A DNA stretch of 10,686 bases from Aquifex aeolicus (GCA_015661465.1 DQVZ01000130.1:1-10686), one strand, 5' to 3'; numbered from the stretch's first letter, positions 1-6,795 are shown. Numbers and translations: made by a program. Notes: generated from the letters alone by a model not told the origin.

Positions 1-570
1 GGTAAATGGTCCCTCGTTCTTTTTCTTCCTTTCTGCAATTTTATGTGCAGACATTGCCACAATTGGAGATTAGTTTTAGGAAGGGAAAAGAATAACATAT
101 CAGAAGAATTTATAATAGAAGAAATTAAAAAAAATCCTTTCATAGAGTGTATAGTTATATCTGGAGGAGAGCCTACAGTTCACAAGACAGAACACTTAAG
201 TTCTTTTATAAAAAAGATAAAAGAAGTAAAACCGGAACTCTCCATCAGGATAGATACAAACGGTTATAATCCGGGAGCACTTGATAAACTAAGGGATTTC
301 GTAGAAGGTTTTGCATTAGACATTAAGGCTCCGATACAAGATGATAAGTTATACAGCTATACGACAAACGTTAAAGTCGACACTAAAAAGATAATAGAGA
401 GTATACATATAGCGGACGGACTTCCACTTACACTATTCAGGACGGTAAATTATCCTTGGTTGAGAGAAGAAGATATTAACGCCATAAGGGGGTTTACAAA
501 AAAATTAAAGTCTCCATGGCAATTAAACGACTTTTACGAAGTTCCTGATTGTCCCTTTAACCTGAGATAA
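1..570 (+). CDS. Radical SAM activating enzyme, NrdG/PflA-like (5' end cut off by window edge)
   Basis: The frame is open from base 1, so the first ATG (43) is internal and the true start lies left of the window. The radical SAM cluster motif CxxxCxxC is read at 34-57 (residues CNFMCRHC); its first Cys lies upstream of that ATG, which proves the point. It is followed by CHNW and by the SAM-binding ISGGEPT motif at about 157-177, and later by ALDIKAP, typical of the anaerobic ribonucleotide reductase activating protein family (TIGR02495-like). Such enzymes use a [4Fe-4S] cluster and S-adenosylmethionine to generate a glycyl radical on a partner or to start other radical chemistry. No glycyl radical partner is visible here, so the substrate is unknown. 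Probably about 15-25 residues are missing. The last 48 bp overlap the 3' end of the convergent radical SAM gene. Confidence 0.85.
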   Translation, partial: GKWSLVLFLPFCNFMCRHCHNWRLVLGREKNNISEEFIIEEIKKNPFIECIVISGGEPTVHKTEHLSSFIKKIKEVKPELSIRIDTNGYNPGALDKLRDFVEGFALDIKAPIQDDKLYSYTTNVKVDTKKIIESIHIADGLPLTLFRTVNYPWLREEDINAIRGFTKKLKSPWQLNDFYEVPDCPFNLR

Positions 571-1497
571 ACTTACACTGAAAGGATTCTTTATTCCCTG
601 TTTCGTTCCCCTTTTTCTCAATTCTTCTTCTATAGCCCCTATAACTTCCAACTTCCTTTCGTAAACACAATAGTCGGGAGAAAGGAGTTTTTCCTTCTCC
701 GCTTCGGCAGTAAGTCTGTGAACTATTACATTTTCAGGAATTATTTCCAGCATATCAGCGGCAAAGGAAGTATACTCTTCCAGAGAGAGAGTGTTAAACT
801 CACCTGAAAGATACAGTTTTGCAAGTTCCGTATTTTTCATAACGTATATGGGATGTATTTTTACACCATCCACGGGAAGAGAAGCTATTAGTTTTGCAGT
901 TTCCATAAAATCTTCTTTGCCTTCACCCGGCAGACCAACTATAGTGTGAACACATACAAGAAGGTCATACTTTTTAGCTCTCAACACAGCATCGACTAAA
1001 TCTGAAACTCCGTGTTGTCTGTTAATTTTTTTAAGAGTTTCAAAGTTAGCACTCTGAAGCCCGAATTCTATCCATACTTCCAGTCCCATCTCTTTATAAG
1101 AACTGAGAAGTTCCAGAACCTCATCAGGTGCACAGTCCGGCCTGGTACCTACATCTATTCCCACAACTTCTTCAAATTCAAGGGCAACATCGTATATATT
1201 TTTGAGGAGTTCTATATTCCCGTAAGTATTCGTATAGGATTGATAGTACACGAAAAAACGGGTTTTTTTTCCGTATCTTTCTCTAGCCCTTTGAATTCCC
1301 TCTTCAATTTGTTTTTTCAAAGGTGTCCAAGGTTCAAGGTGTGCAGGCCTGGAACCCTTATAACAGTATATACATCCTCCCCTTCCCTTTGACCCATCTA
1401 TGTTTGGACAGGTAAACGGCAAAGCAACAGGTATTTTTTGAACCCTAGTTCCGAAACGTTCCTTTGCGTAAAGTCTGAAGTATCTTATAAGTTCCAT
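523..1497 (-). CDS. Radical SAM protein, YhcC/YtqA type (TIGR01212 family)
   Basis: A 324-residue protein, about the usual length for the family. The N-terminal part carries the family's extended cluster motif, FTCPNIDGSKGRGGCIYC, with Cys30, Cys42 and Cys45 (C-x11-C-x2-C) as ligands for a [4Fe-4S] cluster. Further family-like blocks are DVGTRPDC near 115-122, VWIEFGLQSA near 141-150 and HTIVGLPGEG near 184-193. The Bacillus relative YtqA has been implicated in wobble uridine modification of tRNA; applying that here is inference. The ATG at 1497 gives the expected N terminus (MELIRYFRLYAKERFG), but there is no Shine-Dalgarno sequence upstream. It lies 63 nt downstream of the membrane protein gene on the same strand and may be cotranscribed with it. 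Its last 15 codons overlap the convergent gene. Confidence 0.88.
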   Translation of the reverse strand: MELIRYFRLYAKERFGTRVQKIPVALPFTCPNIDGSKGRGGCIYCYKGSRPAHLEPWTPLKKQIEEGIQRARERYGKKTRFFVYYQSYTNTYGNIELLKNIYDVALEFEEVVGIDVGTRPDCAPDEVLELLSSYKEMGLEVWIEFGLQSANFETLKKINRQHGVSDLVDAVLRAKKYDLLVCVHTIVGLPGEGKEDFMETAKLIASLPVDGVKIHPIYVMKNTELAKLYLSGEFNTLSLEEYTSFAADMLEIIPENVIVHRLTAEAEKEKLLSPDYCVYERKLEVIGAIEEELRKRGTKQGIKNPFSVSLSQVKGTIRNFVKVV

Positions 1498-1547
1498 AAT
1501 ATTTAATTTTATGGTCTATAAATCATTTATTTTTATGATAAAAGAAA

Positions 1548-1575
1548 GAAAAAAAGAGAATTACCTGAAGAGGTA
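1548..1575 (-). terminator. Weak candidate terminator after the oxidase-like gene
   Basis: On the minus strand the last codons form a short hairpin, TACCT-CTTC-AGGTA (1575-1562). It is followed within a few bases by a T-rich tract with seven Ts in a row (1555-1549). The stem has only 5 bp, so this is a weak intrinsic terminator at best, and read-through into the radical SAM gene is likely. Confidence 0.3.
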
Positions 1576-2700
1576 CCTGTAAGCTTTTGAGAGATTTTGA
1601 ATTAAGAGAGCAAGTATACCTAGATATATTACAGTAGAAATGGCATGAAGTGGAGGGAATAGAACATCCACCGCAACGTAAAAGATATAGAGAATAGCCG
1701 AGAGCTCTAAAAAGTTGATTAAGGATTTTTCATCCGCTAAATCACTAATTGAGAACTCCGGTTGTTTTATCCCCGAAGCTTTCCAGTTCCATATTATTCT
1801 CGGAAGCAGGTGGAGCATTCCGCCAAATATAGTAAACGCGGCAAATCCGTAAACCATAAAGTCTATATGAAGATACAAAGCTGTGGGAAGAACTTCCGGA
1901 TGGGAAGCCGAAAAACTTCCAGTAATTAATCCTAAGGGAAGAAAAGGTAAGGCAAAGAGAAATATCTTCACAACATTAGGGATATGTGATGGCATTCCCC
2001 TTTCCTTGAAAAGCTCATAAATGATGTAGAGGAAGTAAATGGAAAGGGCGAATTCAAGTAATAATACTACAGCGAGCAGCTTATAATTCATACTCAGAAA
2101 TGCAAGTAATACTGCTACGGTCGTAATTTGCTTTGCCTTAAAAAGTTGCTCCGCTTTTCTTATGTTAAGTGTGTCCATAATGAGCATCGGTATCCACGCT
2201 ATTTCAACCCCGTAAATTGCATTAAGCATGGAACCTACGGCAAGGGTATGAACTGCAAGCTGAAGAGGAACCATTTGCCAGTTAAAGTGGATAAATAAAA
2301 ATAAGCTTGCAAGAAAAAGGTAAATCACTGAAGATGCGAGAAACCGAACGGTTATCGGAGAAGTATTTTTTAAATTAGTTATCATATGGATTAAAAAAAT
2401 GGTATGGGCTATAAACAGGTAAAAGGCTCCACTTTCATAATTCCCGAAGTAAAACTTTAAAAATGCATATAGGATCAAAGCAAAGACGAGATAAGAAATT
2501 TTTGGTCTGGAAAGCTTACGGTTCTGAGAATTTGGAACTATCTGGTAAATAGCCCCCGTTAGTGTGAGACCTATAAAACCAAAAACCAAAGTTATAACAA
2601 AGAGTTGAAAATTCTGAGTAAGTTTTAAAAATAGTGAAATGAACAAATTTACTAGAGCAAACATAAATAAAAAGGGTGTTACCTTGGATACGTAGAACAT
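1561..2700 (-). CDS. Polytopic membrane protein resembling heme-copper oxidase subunit I / NnrS
   Basis: A 379-residue, very hydrophobic protein with about 12 predicted membrane helices (roughly 10-26, 31-55, 68-84, 92-108, 120-138, 148-175, 192-207, 209-230, 245-262, 272-300, 333-345, 351-370). Several His residues lie in helices: H99, H105, H151 (HTLAVGSMLNAIYG), H278 and H297 (LHIDFMVYGF...GGMLHLLPR). The HLLPR and H-x4-G patterns recall the heme-copper oxidase subunit I superfamily and the NO-response protein NnrS. The HH pair of true oxidases is not apparent, so an oxidase activity cannot be claimed; heme or copper binding is inference. The ATG at 2700 has a strong ribosome binding site (GAGAGGTGA, 4 bases before the start). 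No other oxidase subunit or cytochrome is nearby. The 99-bp gap upstream, with its palindrome, suggests its own regulated promoter. Confidence 0.72.
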   Translation of the reverse strand: MFYVSKVTPFLFMFALVNLFISLFLKLTQNFQLFVITLVFGFIGLTLTGAIYQIVPNSQNRKLSRPKISYLVFALILYAFLKFYFGNYESGAFYLFIAHTIFLIHMITNLKNTSPITVRFLASSVIYLFLASLFLFIHFNWQMVPLQLAVHTLAVGSMLNAIYGVEIAWIPMLIMDTLNIRKAEQLFKAKQITTVAVLLAFLSMNYKLLAVVLLLEFALSIYFLYIIYELFKERGMPSHIPNVVKIFLFALPFLPLGLITGSFSASHPEVLPTALYLHIDFMVYGFAAFTIFGGMLHLLPRIIWNWKASGIKQPEFSISDLADEKSLINFLELSAILYIFYVAVDVLFPPLHAISTVIYLGILALLIQNLSKAYRYLFR

Positions 2701-2719
2701 TTTTTCACCTCTCTTATGA

Positions 2720-2735
2720 AAGTAATTAATTACTT
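2720..2735. promoter_or_regulatory. Perfect 16-bp palindrome, candidate operator
   Basis: The sequence AAGTAATTAATTACTT is identical to its own reverse complement. It lies 20-35 bp upstream of the start codon of the oxidase-like membrane protein, just outside its ribosome binding site. It could bind a dimeric repressor near the transcription start. It contains only A/T apart from one C/G pair at positions 3 and 14, so chance is possible. It does not match the FNR/CRP-type TTGAT-N4-ATCAA box. Confidence 0.35.
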
Positions 2736-2799
2736 ATTTTATTTTAACATCTTTAAAGGTCGAGATATGGGTTGAAATAAAAAGATGCATAAAAACTTC

Positions 2800-3459
2800 C
2801 TATAGCTTAGTATTCCTGCTATCTCTGGTCAAAATAAAGGAGGAAAGGGAAGAATGAAGTTGTTGTATAAAATCCTTTTTTTCTATACCAAGTTCTCGCA
2901 AAGAGGTTATCCTTCTTTTAAGTTCACACTCATCAATCCCTAGAATACTTTCTGCCCTTTTATAATCAAAGGTTATATAAATACTCCCGTGGAGTAAAAA
3001 AGTTTCTTTTAATTCTCTCATAGCCATAGAAACTATTTTCTTTCCCGACTTAGTTTTTAACTCTCCGAAGGTTGGAAAGAAAAAGCAGTAATAAGTATCA
3101 AGTTTGTAACTTTTATTCTTTTCAAACTCAAGTTTAATTCTGAAATATTCAAAAATTTTTACAAAATTTTCCGATATTCTTTTGTAAATCTTCCATAGAT
3201 TTTGTTTTCTTTTGTAATCAACTATACAAAAGCTGATATCCCATCCGTGGATAAGTGCCCCTCCTCCCGTAGGTCTTCTCACAACTTTTATGGGAAACTT
3301 TTTCATTTCCTGATTTTTTCCAATACTTATACAAAGTTCACTCCACTCATAGATTCTAAAGCAAGGTTCAATTTTCCCTTCCTCAAGGGAAAATAAAAGT
3401 TCTTCATCTCTTTTCATATTTTCTTCAGGAGATAATACTTCAAATCCCAAAAACTTCAT
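2800..3459 (-). CDS. Lipoate-protein ligase / octanoyltransferase-like protein (LplA/LipM fold)
   Basis: A 219-residue, single-domain member of the biotin/lipoate ligase (BPL_LplA_LipB) superfamily. Seen: the acyl/nucleotide-binding motif [11 protein letters not shown] at 61-71, a Cys in [10 protein letters not shown] (C125), the conserved lysine block [12 protein letters not shown] (K141 or K140) and LLHGSIYI at 156-162. Members attach lipoate, or octanoate from ACP, to a lysine of H protein or E2 domains in the cytoplasm. The C-terminal accessory domain of E. coli LplA (338 residues) is absent, and the usual GSAQRR-like block is altered to VSMAMRE. The enzyme could therefore be a LipM-type transferase using C125, or a ligase that needs a partner; sequence alone does not decide. 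Its ATG overlaps the hemC stop (ATGA, 3459-3456) with no Shine-Dalgarno, so translation is probably coupled to hemC. It ends with TAG. Confidence 0.78.
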   Translation of the reverse strand: MKFLGFEVLSPEENMKRDEELLFSLEEGKIEPCFRIYEWSELCISIGKNQEMKKFPIKVVRRPTGGGALIHGWDISFCIVDYKRKQNLWKIYKRISENFVKIFEYFRIKLEFEKNKSYKLDTYYCFFFPTFGELKTKSGKKIVSMAMRELKETFLLHGSIYITFDYKRAESILGIDECELKRRITSLRELGIEKKDFIQQLHSSLSSFILTRDSRNTKL

Positions 3460-4370
3460 TGAGAGGAATAGATTTCCTCAAGTATTTCTCTTCCACCCAT
3501 GTTAAGTAGCCTATCTGCAAGTCGCTTTCCTACTTCTTCCGCTTTTTGTACTTCTCCAATGTCTTGTCCTTCTATAAATCTTTCCGCCTCTAAATCGGAT
3601 ATAAAAGCCTTAAGTTTCACTTCTCCATCTTTTACCTCTGCAAAGGCACCTATAGGAACCTGGCAACCGCCTTCCAGTTCCCTCAAAAAGGCTCTCTCGC
3701 ATAAGGCGGATATATAACTTTCTTCATGATTCAAAGGCTTTATAAGTTCTTCAATTTTTCTATCTCCCTCCCTTATCTCTATAGCAAGGCTTCCCTGTCC
3801 AACCGCCGGAATAAAGTCTTCAAGGATTTCTGTAACTTCGTCTAAATACCCCATTCTTTTTACCCCTGCATAAGCTAGGATAATTGCATCGTATAGACCT
3901 TCCCTTAACTTTCGCATACGCGTATCAACGTTGCCCCTCAGAATTTCTACCTTTAAATCTTTTCTCCTTTTCTTGATTTGAACTTGTCTTCTCAAGGAAG
4001 AAGTGCCAATCTTTGCTCCGACGGGAAGCTCGTATAACTTTCTTCCCTCTTTCGATATTAAAACATCGTAAGGGGTTTCCCTTTTGGTGATAGCTCCCAA
4101 GGTCAAACCCTTGGGAATTTCCATAGGGACATCTTTGAGAGAATGTACTGCTAGGTCTATATTTCCTTCTAAAAGAGCCTTCTCTATTTCTTTAACAAAA
4201 AGTCCTTTACCACCTATCTTTGCCAAAGGTACATCCGTAATTTTATCGCCTGTTGTTGTAATCTTTACCAGTTCAACTTTCACTCCCCAGTGTTTTTCTA
4301 AAAATTCCTTTACAAAGTTAGCCTGCCAAAGGGCTAATTTACTTTTTCTTGTACCAATTCTTACTTTCAT
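3456..4370 (-). CDS. hemC: Hydroxymethylbilane synthase (porphobilinogen deaminase)
   Basis: This enzyme joins four porphobilinogen units into hydroxymethylbilane in the cytoplasm, a step toward heme and other tetrapyrroles. From the ATG at 4370 it has 304 residues, close to the usual 310. It starts [16 protein letters not shown], the normal N terminus. Seen: GGKGLFVKE at 53-61; HSLKDVP with the catalytic Asp at D80; GTSSLRRQ at 122-129; RGNVDTR at 145-151; and [10 protein letters not shown] at 232-241, with C236 as the dipyrromethane cofactor Cys. The frame stays open upstream through the tRNA gene, but that extension (MYPVWGTEG...) is tRNA sequence and not protein. A nearer ATG at 4379 shares its A with the tRNA CCA end, so it would be lost on processing. 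No Shine-Dalgarno precedes the start, which is only 8 nt beyond the tRNA. The stop overlaps the next gene's start. Confidence 0.96.
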   Translation of the reverse strand: MKVRIGTRKSKLALWQANFVKEFLEKHWGVKVELVKITTTGDKITDVPLAKIGGKGLFVKEIEKALLEGNIDLAVHSLKDVPMEIPKGLTLGAITKRETPYDVLISKEGRKLYELPVGAKIGTSSLRRQVQIKKRRKDLKVEILRGNVDTRMRKLREGLYDAIILAYAGVKRMGYLDEVTEILEDFIPAVGQGSLAIEIREGDRKIEELIKPLNHEESYISALCERAFLRELEGGCQVPIGAFAEVKDGEVKLKAFISDLEAERFIEGQDIGEVQKAEEVGKRLADRLLNMGGREILEEIYSSQ

Positions 4371-4378
4371 GAGAGTCA

Positions 4379-4470
4379 TGGCGGAAGGGGAGGGATTCGA
4401 ACCCTCGGTACCCCAAACGGGGTACACGGCGTTTCCAGCGCCGCGCCTTCGACCGCTCGGCCACCCTTCC
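4379..4470 (-). tRNA. tRNA-Ser (anticodon GGA), CCA encoded
   Basis: On the minus strand a class II tRNA folds fully. The acceptor stem is GGAAGGG (4470-4464) with CCCTTCC (4389-4383), the discriminator is G and the CCA is encoded (4381-4379). The anticodon stem is CGGCG/CGCCG around the 7-nt loop CTGGAAA, with anticodon GGA at 4436-4434 reading UCC and UCU serine codons. The long variable arm is a 7-bp stem, GTACCCC/GGGGTAC, with a GTTT loop, and the T arm is GAGGG-TTCGAAT-CCCTC. The long variable arm and G73 are serine identity features. It lies 15 nt after the upstream gene's stop and 8 nt before the hemC start, on the same strand, so it is probably cut from a polycistronic mRNA. Confidence 0.98.
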
Positions 4471-4485
4471 TACCTAAGTATTTAA

Positions 4486-5757
4486 TTATAAAATCTTTAC
4501 CTCGTATTCACAACGCTCGTCTATACTTTTTAGCTTTTCGGGAAGTCTGCTTAGTTCTTCCATTACCGTTTCTCTTATATGCTTTAAATCAGGAAGCTCT
4601 TTTATTAGTCTTCCACCTTCTATAACTTTCTCAACGAGCTTTTCTCCTTCTCTTTCTATTCCCCACTTTACACTCTCGTCGTAAAACATCTTTCCGCTTT
4701 CATAGTATCTGTAAACCTGTCTTTTATAAGGAAAGGTTTTTTTTTCTGGACTCAATTTGTATTTAGGTTTTTCTTCATATTCAACGAGTTTATAGGCTAT
4801 ATCAAAGTAAGGAGCATCCGCGGAAGTTATAAATTTGGTCCCTACACCAAATCCATCTATGGGAGCATTAGCTTCAAGCCAGGATTTTATTTTATATTCA
4901 TCTACTCCCCCGCTTACGATTATCTTAACGTTATCTAAACCGTTTTCATTTAGCATTCGCCTTACTTCTTTTGTCAAGAAAACAACATCACCGCTGTCAA
5001 TTCTTACACCGATGACAGGAATTCCCTCCTTTGCAAGTTTTATTACTTTTCTAAGTCCTTCAAGTGTATCGTAAGTGTCTATCAAAAATATAGCGTTCTG
5101 AGGATACAACCTTGCAAAAGCTTTAAATGCTTCTTCCTCTTCCTCAAATATCATTACATAAGAGTGAGCCATAGTGCCGACTATAGGTATTCCGAACCTT
5201 CTTCCCGCTTCAACATTTGAACTTCCGTCAAACCCTGCTATATAAGATGCCCTTGCCGCATATATCCCTGCTTCCAGACCGTGGGCGCGCCTAAATCCAA
5301 AATCTACAAGCTTTTTTCCCTTTGCCACCAAATAGCTTCTTATAGCCTTTGAAGCTATCATTGTCTCGAACTGTATCGTGTTAATAACCAAAGTTTCTAA
5401 AAGCTGAGCCTGCGGAATACTTGCTTCCACTTGAATTATAGGTTCATTTTGGAAAACTATTCTCCCTTCGGGAATAGCGTAAATATTCCCTTTAAACTCA
5501 AATTCCTTAAGGTAATCCAAGAAGTCATCTTTAAATATACCAAGACTTTTCAGATATTTGATTTCTTTATCCCCGAACTTAAAACTCTCTATCCTTTTTA
5601 CGAGGGTTTCCAATCCGGCGGATATTAAAAAATTTCTATTCTCGGGTAATTTTCTTATAAAGAGGGAAAATACCGCTTTTCCGGTTTTTCCTTCGTATAG
5701 ATAGCTTTGAGCCATGGTAAGCTCGTATAAATCAGTACAAAGCCCTAGATATTCCAT
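4486..5757 (-). CDS. pncB: Nicotinate phosphoribosyltransferase
   Basis: This enzyme makes nicotinate mononucleotide from nicotinate and PRPP, usually with ATP hydrolysis, in NAD salvage. From the ATG at 5757 it has 423 residues. Family blocks: [16 protein letters not shown] at 5-20; [12 protein letters not shown] at 153-164; the active-site block GTMAHSYV at 194-201, with H198 in the place of the catalytic phosphohistidine; LIDTYDT at 225-231; GVRIDSGD at 250-257; and the phosphate-binding GGVDE and GFGVGTKF near 283-309. The frame is open for 30 more codons upstream, but that part is antisense to purN and lacks family features, so the start [12 protein letters not shown] is preferred. There is no Shine-Dalgarno. 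It is first in a minus-strand operon with tRNA-Ser, hemC and the lipoate gene, and diverges from purN. pncB is the general symbol for this activity. Confidence 0.92.
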   Translation of the reverse strand: MEYLGLCTDLYELTMAQSYLYEGKTGKAVFSLFIRKLPENRNFLISAGLETLVKRIESFKFGDKEIKYLKSLGIFKDDFLDYLKEFEFKGNIYAIPEGRIVFQNEPIIQVEASIPQAQLLETLVINTIQFETMIASKAIRSYLVAKGKKLVDFGFRRAHGLEAGIYAARASYIAGFDGSSNVEAGRRFGIPIVGTMAHSYVMIFEEEEEAFKAFARLYPQNAIFLIDTYDTLEGLRKVIKLAKEGIPVIGVRIDSGDVVFLTKEVRRMLNENGLDNVKIIVSGGVDEYKIKSWLEANAPIDGFGVGTKFITSADAPYFDIAYKLVEYEEKPKYKLSPEKKTFPYKRQVYRYYESGKMFYDESVKWGIEREGEKLVEKVIEGGRLIKELPDLKHIRETVMEELSRLPEKLKSIDERCEYEVKIL

Positions 5758-5782
5758 AATTAAAAAGTTTAAAATTAAATTA
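5758..5782. promoter_or_regulatory. 25-bp A/T-only divergent spacer, candidate overlapping promoters
   Basis: The whole gap between the divergent pncB and purN start codons is 25 bp with a single G on the plus strand. TAAAAT at 5770-5775 would serve as a purN -10 element and would place transcription start at about the ATG, giving a leaderless mRNA. No good -35 is seen for either direction; any such element would lie inside the opposite gene. The exact promoters are not determined. Confidence 0.4.
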
Positions 5783-6433
5783 ATGTTGAAAATAGGTGTT
5801 CTTGTTTCCGGAAGAGGCAGCAATCTCCAAGCGATAATAGATTCCATAGAATCCGGAAAGCTAAAGGCAAGCCTTGAGGTTGTAATATCCGATAACCCAA
5901 AAGCTTATGCTCTAGAACGGTGTAAAAAACACAAGATAGACTATCAGATTATAGAAATGAAAAATTCTCCTTTCCGGAGAGATTTTGAAGAGAAAATCGC
6001 TGAGGTTTTAAAATCTAAGAACGTTGAACTTGTTGTTCTTGCAGGATTTATGCGTATTCTTTCGGGTCATTTTCTAAGGTATTTTCCTTATAGGGTTATT
6101 AACATTCATCCTTCTTTGATACCGGCTTTTCAAGGCCTACATGCCCAGAGGCAGGCGTTGGACTTTGGAGCTAAGTTTACCGGTTGTACCGTTCATATAG
6201 TAGATGAGAGTGTAGACGGCGGACCGGTAATAATTCAAGCTGTGGTACCTGTACTTCCGGAAGATACGGAAGATAAACTGGCTCAAAGAATTCTAAAATG
6301 GGAACATAAGATTCTACCCCAAGCTATTCAGTGGTTTGCTGAAGAAAGAGTAATGATTGAAGGGAGAAAAGTCTTTATTAAAGATGCCCGATACGGAGAA
6401 CTTCCCGTAAATCCCGCCTTGGAAATCTTCTAA
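5783..6433 (+). CDS. purN: Phosphoribosylglycinamide formyltransferase (GAR transformylase)
   Basis: This enzyme transfers a formyl group from 10-formyl-tetrahydrofolate to glycinamide ribonucleotide, the third step of purine synthesis. It has 216 residues from the ATG at 5783, the normal PurN length. Seen: the phosphate-binding N terminus [15 protein letters not shown] at 4-18; LAGFMRIL at 86-93; the catalytic block [11 protein letters not shown] with N107 and H109 (counterparts of E. coli N106 and H108); GCTVHIVD; and DGGPVI with D145 (counterpart of D144). An upstream in-frame ATG at 5714 would add 23 residues read from sequence antisense to pncB, with no PurN likeness, so it is rejected. 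There is no Shine-Dalgarno. It converges on rpsU with a 16-bp gap. The C-terminal tail after residue 190 (MIEGRKVFI...) is typical of the family. Confidence 0.96.
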   Translation: MLKIGVLVSGRGSNLQAIIDSIESGKLKASLEVVISDNPKAYALERCKKHKIDYQIIEMKNSPFRRDFEEKIAEVLKSKNVELVVLAGFMRILSGHFLRYFPYRVINIHPSLIPAFQGLHAQRQALDFGAKFTGCTVHIVDESVDGGPVIIQAVVPVLPEDTEDKLAQRILKWEHKILPQAIQWFAEERVMIEGRKVFIKDARYGELPVNPALEIF

Positions 6434-6448
6434 AATCTTTTTTAGAGG
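6427..6448. terminator. AU-rich hairpin between convergent purN and rpsU
   Basis: A 9-bp stem (one G-U pair) with a TCTT loop spans the purN stop codon and the gap before the rpsU stop. It is mainly A-T pairs, which also gives a run of six Ts on the plus strand. It could act weakly as a terminator for either direction, but the stem is poor in GC and no clear U tract follows it. Confidence 0.3.
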
Positions 6449-6449
6449 T

Positions 6450-6653
6450 TTATAGAAGCTGTTGTTGCTTTTTGAGGGCTTTTAGTATCTTCTTTCTCCT
6501 GTTTCTCTCTCTCTTTTTCTTCCTTTCACTTGGAGGTTCATAATGTTCCCTTCTTTTAAGCTCCGTAAGAATTTGCTCCTGCTCTACTTTTGCCTTAAAT
6601 CTCTTTAAAATCTTTTCTAGAGGTTCGCCTTCATTAATTATTACCGTAACCAA
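6450..6653 (-). CDS. rpsU: Small ribosomal subunit protein bS21
   Basis: A 67-residue, very basic protein of the bS21 family, which sits on the 30S platform near the 3' end of 16S rRNA and helps initiation. Seen: the N-terminal TVIINEGEPLEKILKRF block, the central LKRREHYEPPSE signature (about 32-43), and a Lys/Arg-rich helix to the end. The length matches the family. The start is TTG at 6653: no in-frame ATG or GTG lies between it and the ribosome binding site, and only this start gives the family N terminus. The strong Shine-Dalgarno 10 nt upstream supports it. It lies 135 nt downstream of the RND pump gene on the same strand, probably with its own promoter (TATAAT at 6731-6726). The weak start codon combined with an extreme ribosome binding site hints at translational control. 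Confidence 0.95.
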   Translation of the reverse strand: MVTVIINEGEPLEKILKRFKAKVEQEQILTELKRREHYEPPSERKKKRERNRRKKILKALKKQQQLL

Positions 6654-6659
6654 GCCTTC

Positions 6660-6671
6660 ATCACCTCCTTT
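6660..6671 (-). promoter_or_regulatory. Extended perfect Shine-Dalgarno of rpsU
   Basis: On the minus strand the sequence AAAGGAGGTGAT is a 12-base match to the complement of the usual bacterial 16S rRNA 3' end (ATCACCTCCTTT). GGAGG ends 10 nt before the TTG start. This settles the rpsU start and is far stronger than any other ribosome binding site in the window. Confidence 0.92.
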
Positions 6672-6725
6672 TACAAGATTAAGATTTTAGCAGATTAAAA
6701 ATGAAAGAGACATATGATTACACCT

Positions 6726-6731
6726 ATTATA
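6726..6731 (-). promoter_or_regulatory. Candidate rpsU promoter -10 box
   Basis: On the minus strand there is a consensus TATAAT, about 73 bp upstream of the TTG start. It would give a leader of roughly 66 nt. At 16-18 bp spacing the -35 position falls in AGTTAG/CAGTTA, which is a poor match, so an activator or a different element may be involved. Confidence 0.42.
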
Positions 6732-6745
6732 ACTCGAAAACCTTA

Positions 6746-6795
6746 TAGCTAACTGTTAATAAAATAACCCACGAGCAAAAGCAAACAGTTAGTTA
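6746..6795. repeat. Inverted repeat across the RND stop codon and rpsU upstream region
   Basis: Arms at 6746-6757 (TAGCTAACTGTT) and 6784-6795 (AACAGTTAGTTA) are complementary at 11 of 12 positions, the exception being a G-T pair. They are separated by 26 bases. One arm includes the RND stop codon; the other occupies the expected -35 region of the rpsU promoter. It could be a transcript-end hairpin or a protein-binding pair; no U tract follows, so a classical terminator is unlikely. Confidence 0.45.

Noticed and set aside
43..45. ATG at 43 as the start of the left radical SAM gene
   Set aside because: It falls inside the CxxxCxxC cluster motif, and the frame is open to the window edge.
1012..1392. 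Long open frame on the plus strand opposite the YhcC-like gene
   Set aside because: It is antisense to a clear protein gene, has no ribosome binding site and no recognisable domain.
2781..2790. AAAGATGCAT, resembling half of an NsrR site
   Set aside because: No second half-site follows at the proper spacing; a lone half-site in AT-rich DNA is weak evidence even next to an NnrS-like gene.
4371..4427. N-terminal extension of hemC beginning MYPVWGTEG
   Set aside because: It is a reading of the tRNA-Ser gene on the same strand; the HemC family N terminus begins at [10 protein letters not shown].
5714..5782. 23-residue upstream extension of PurN
   Set aside because: It is antisense to pncB; PurN proteins begin at the [11 protein letters not shown] block.
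5758..5847. 30-residue upstream extension of the nicotinate phosphoribosyltransferase
   Set aside because: It lies antisense to purN and shows no family likeness; the normal N terminus starts at 5757.
6641..6661. Six-codon minus-strand ORF (MKAWLR) overlapping the rpsU start
   Set aside because: Its ATG is only 2 nt from GGAGG, too close for efficient use, and it is so short that chance is likely.
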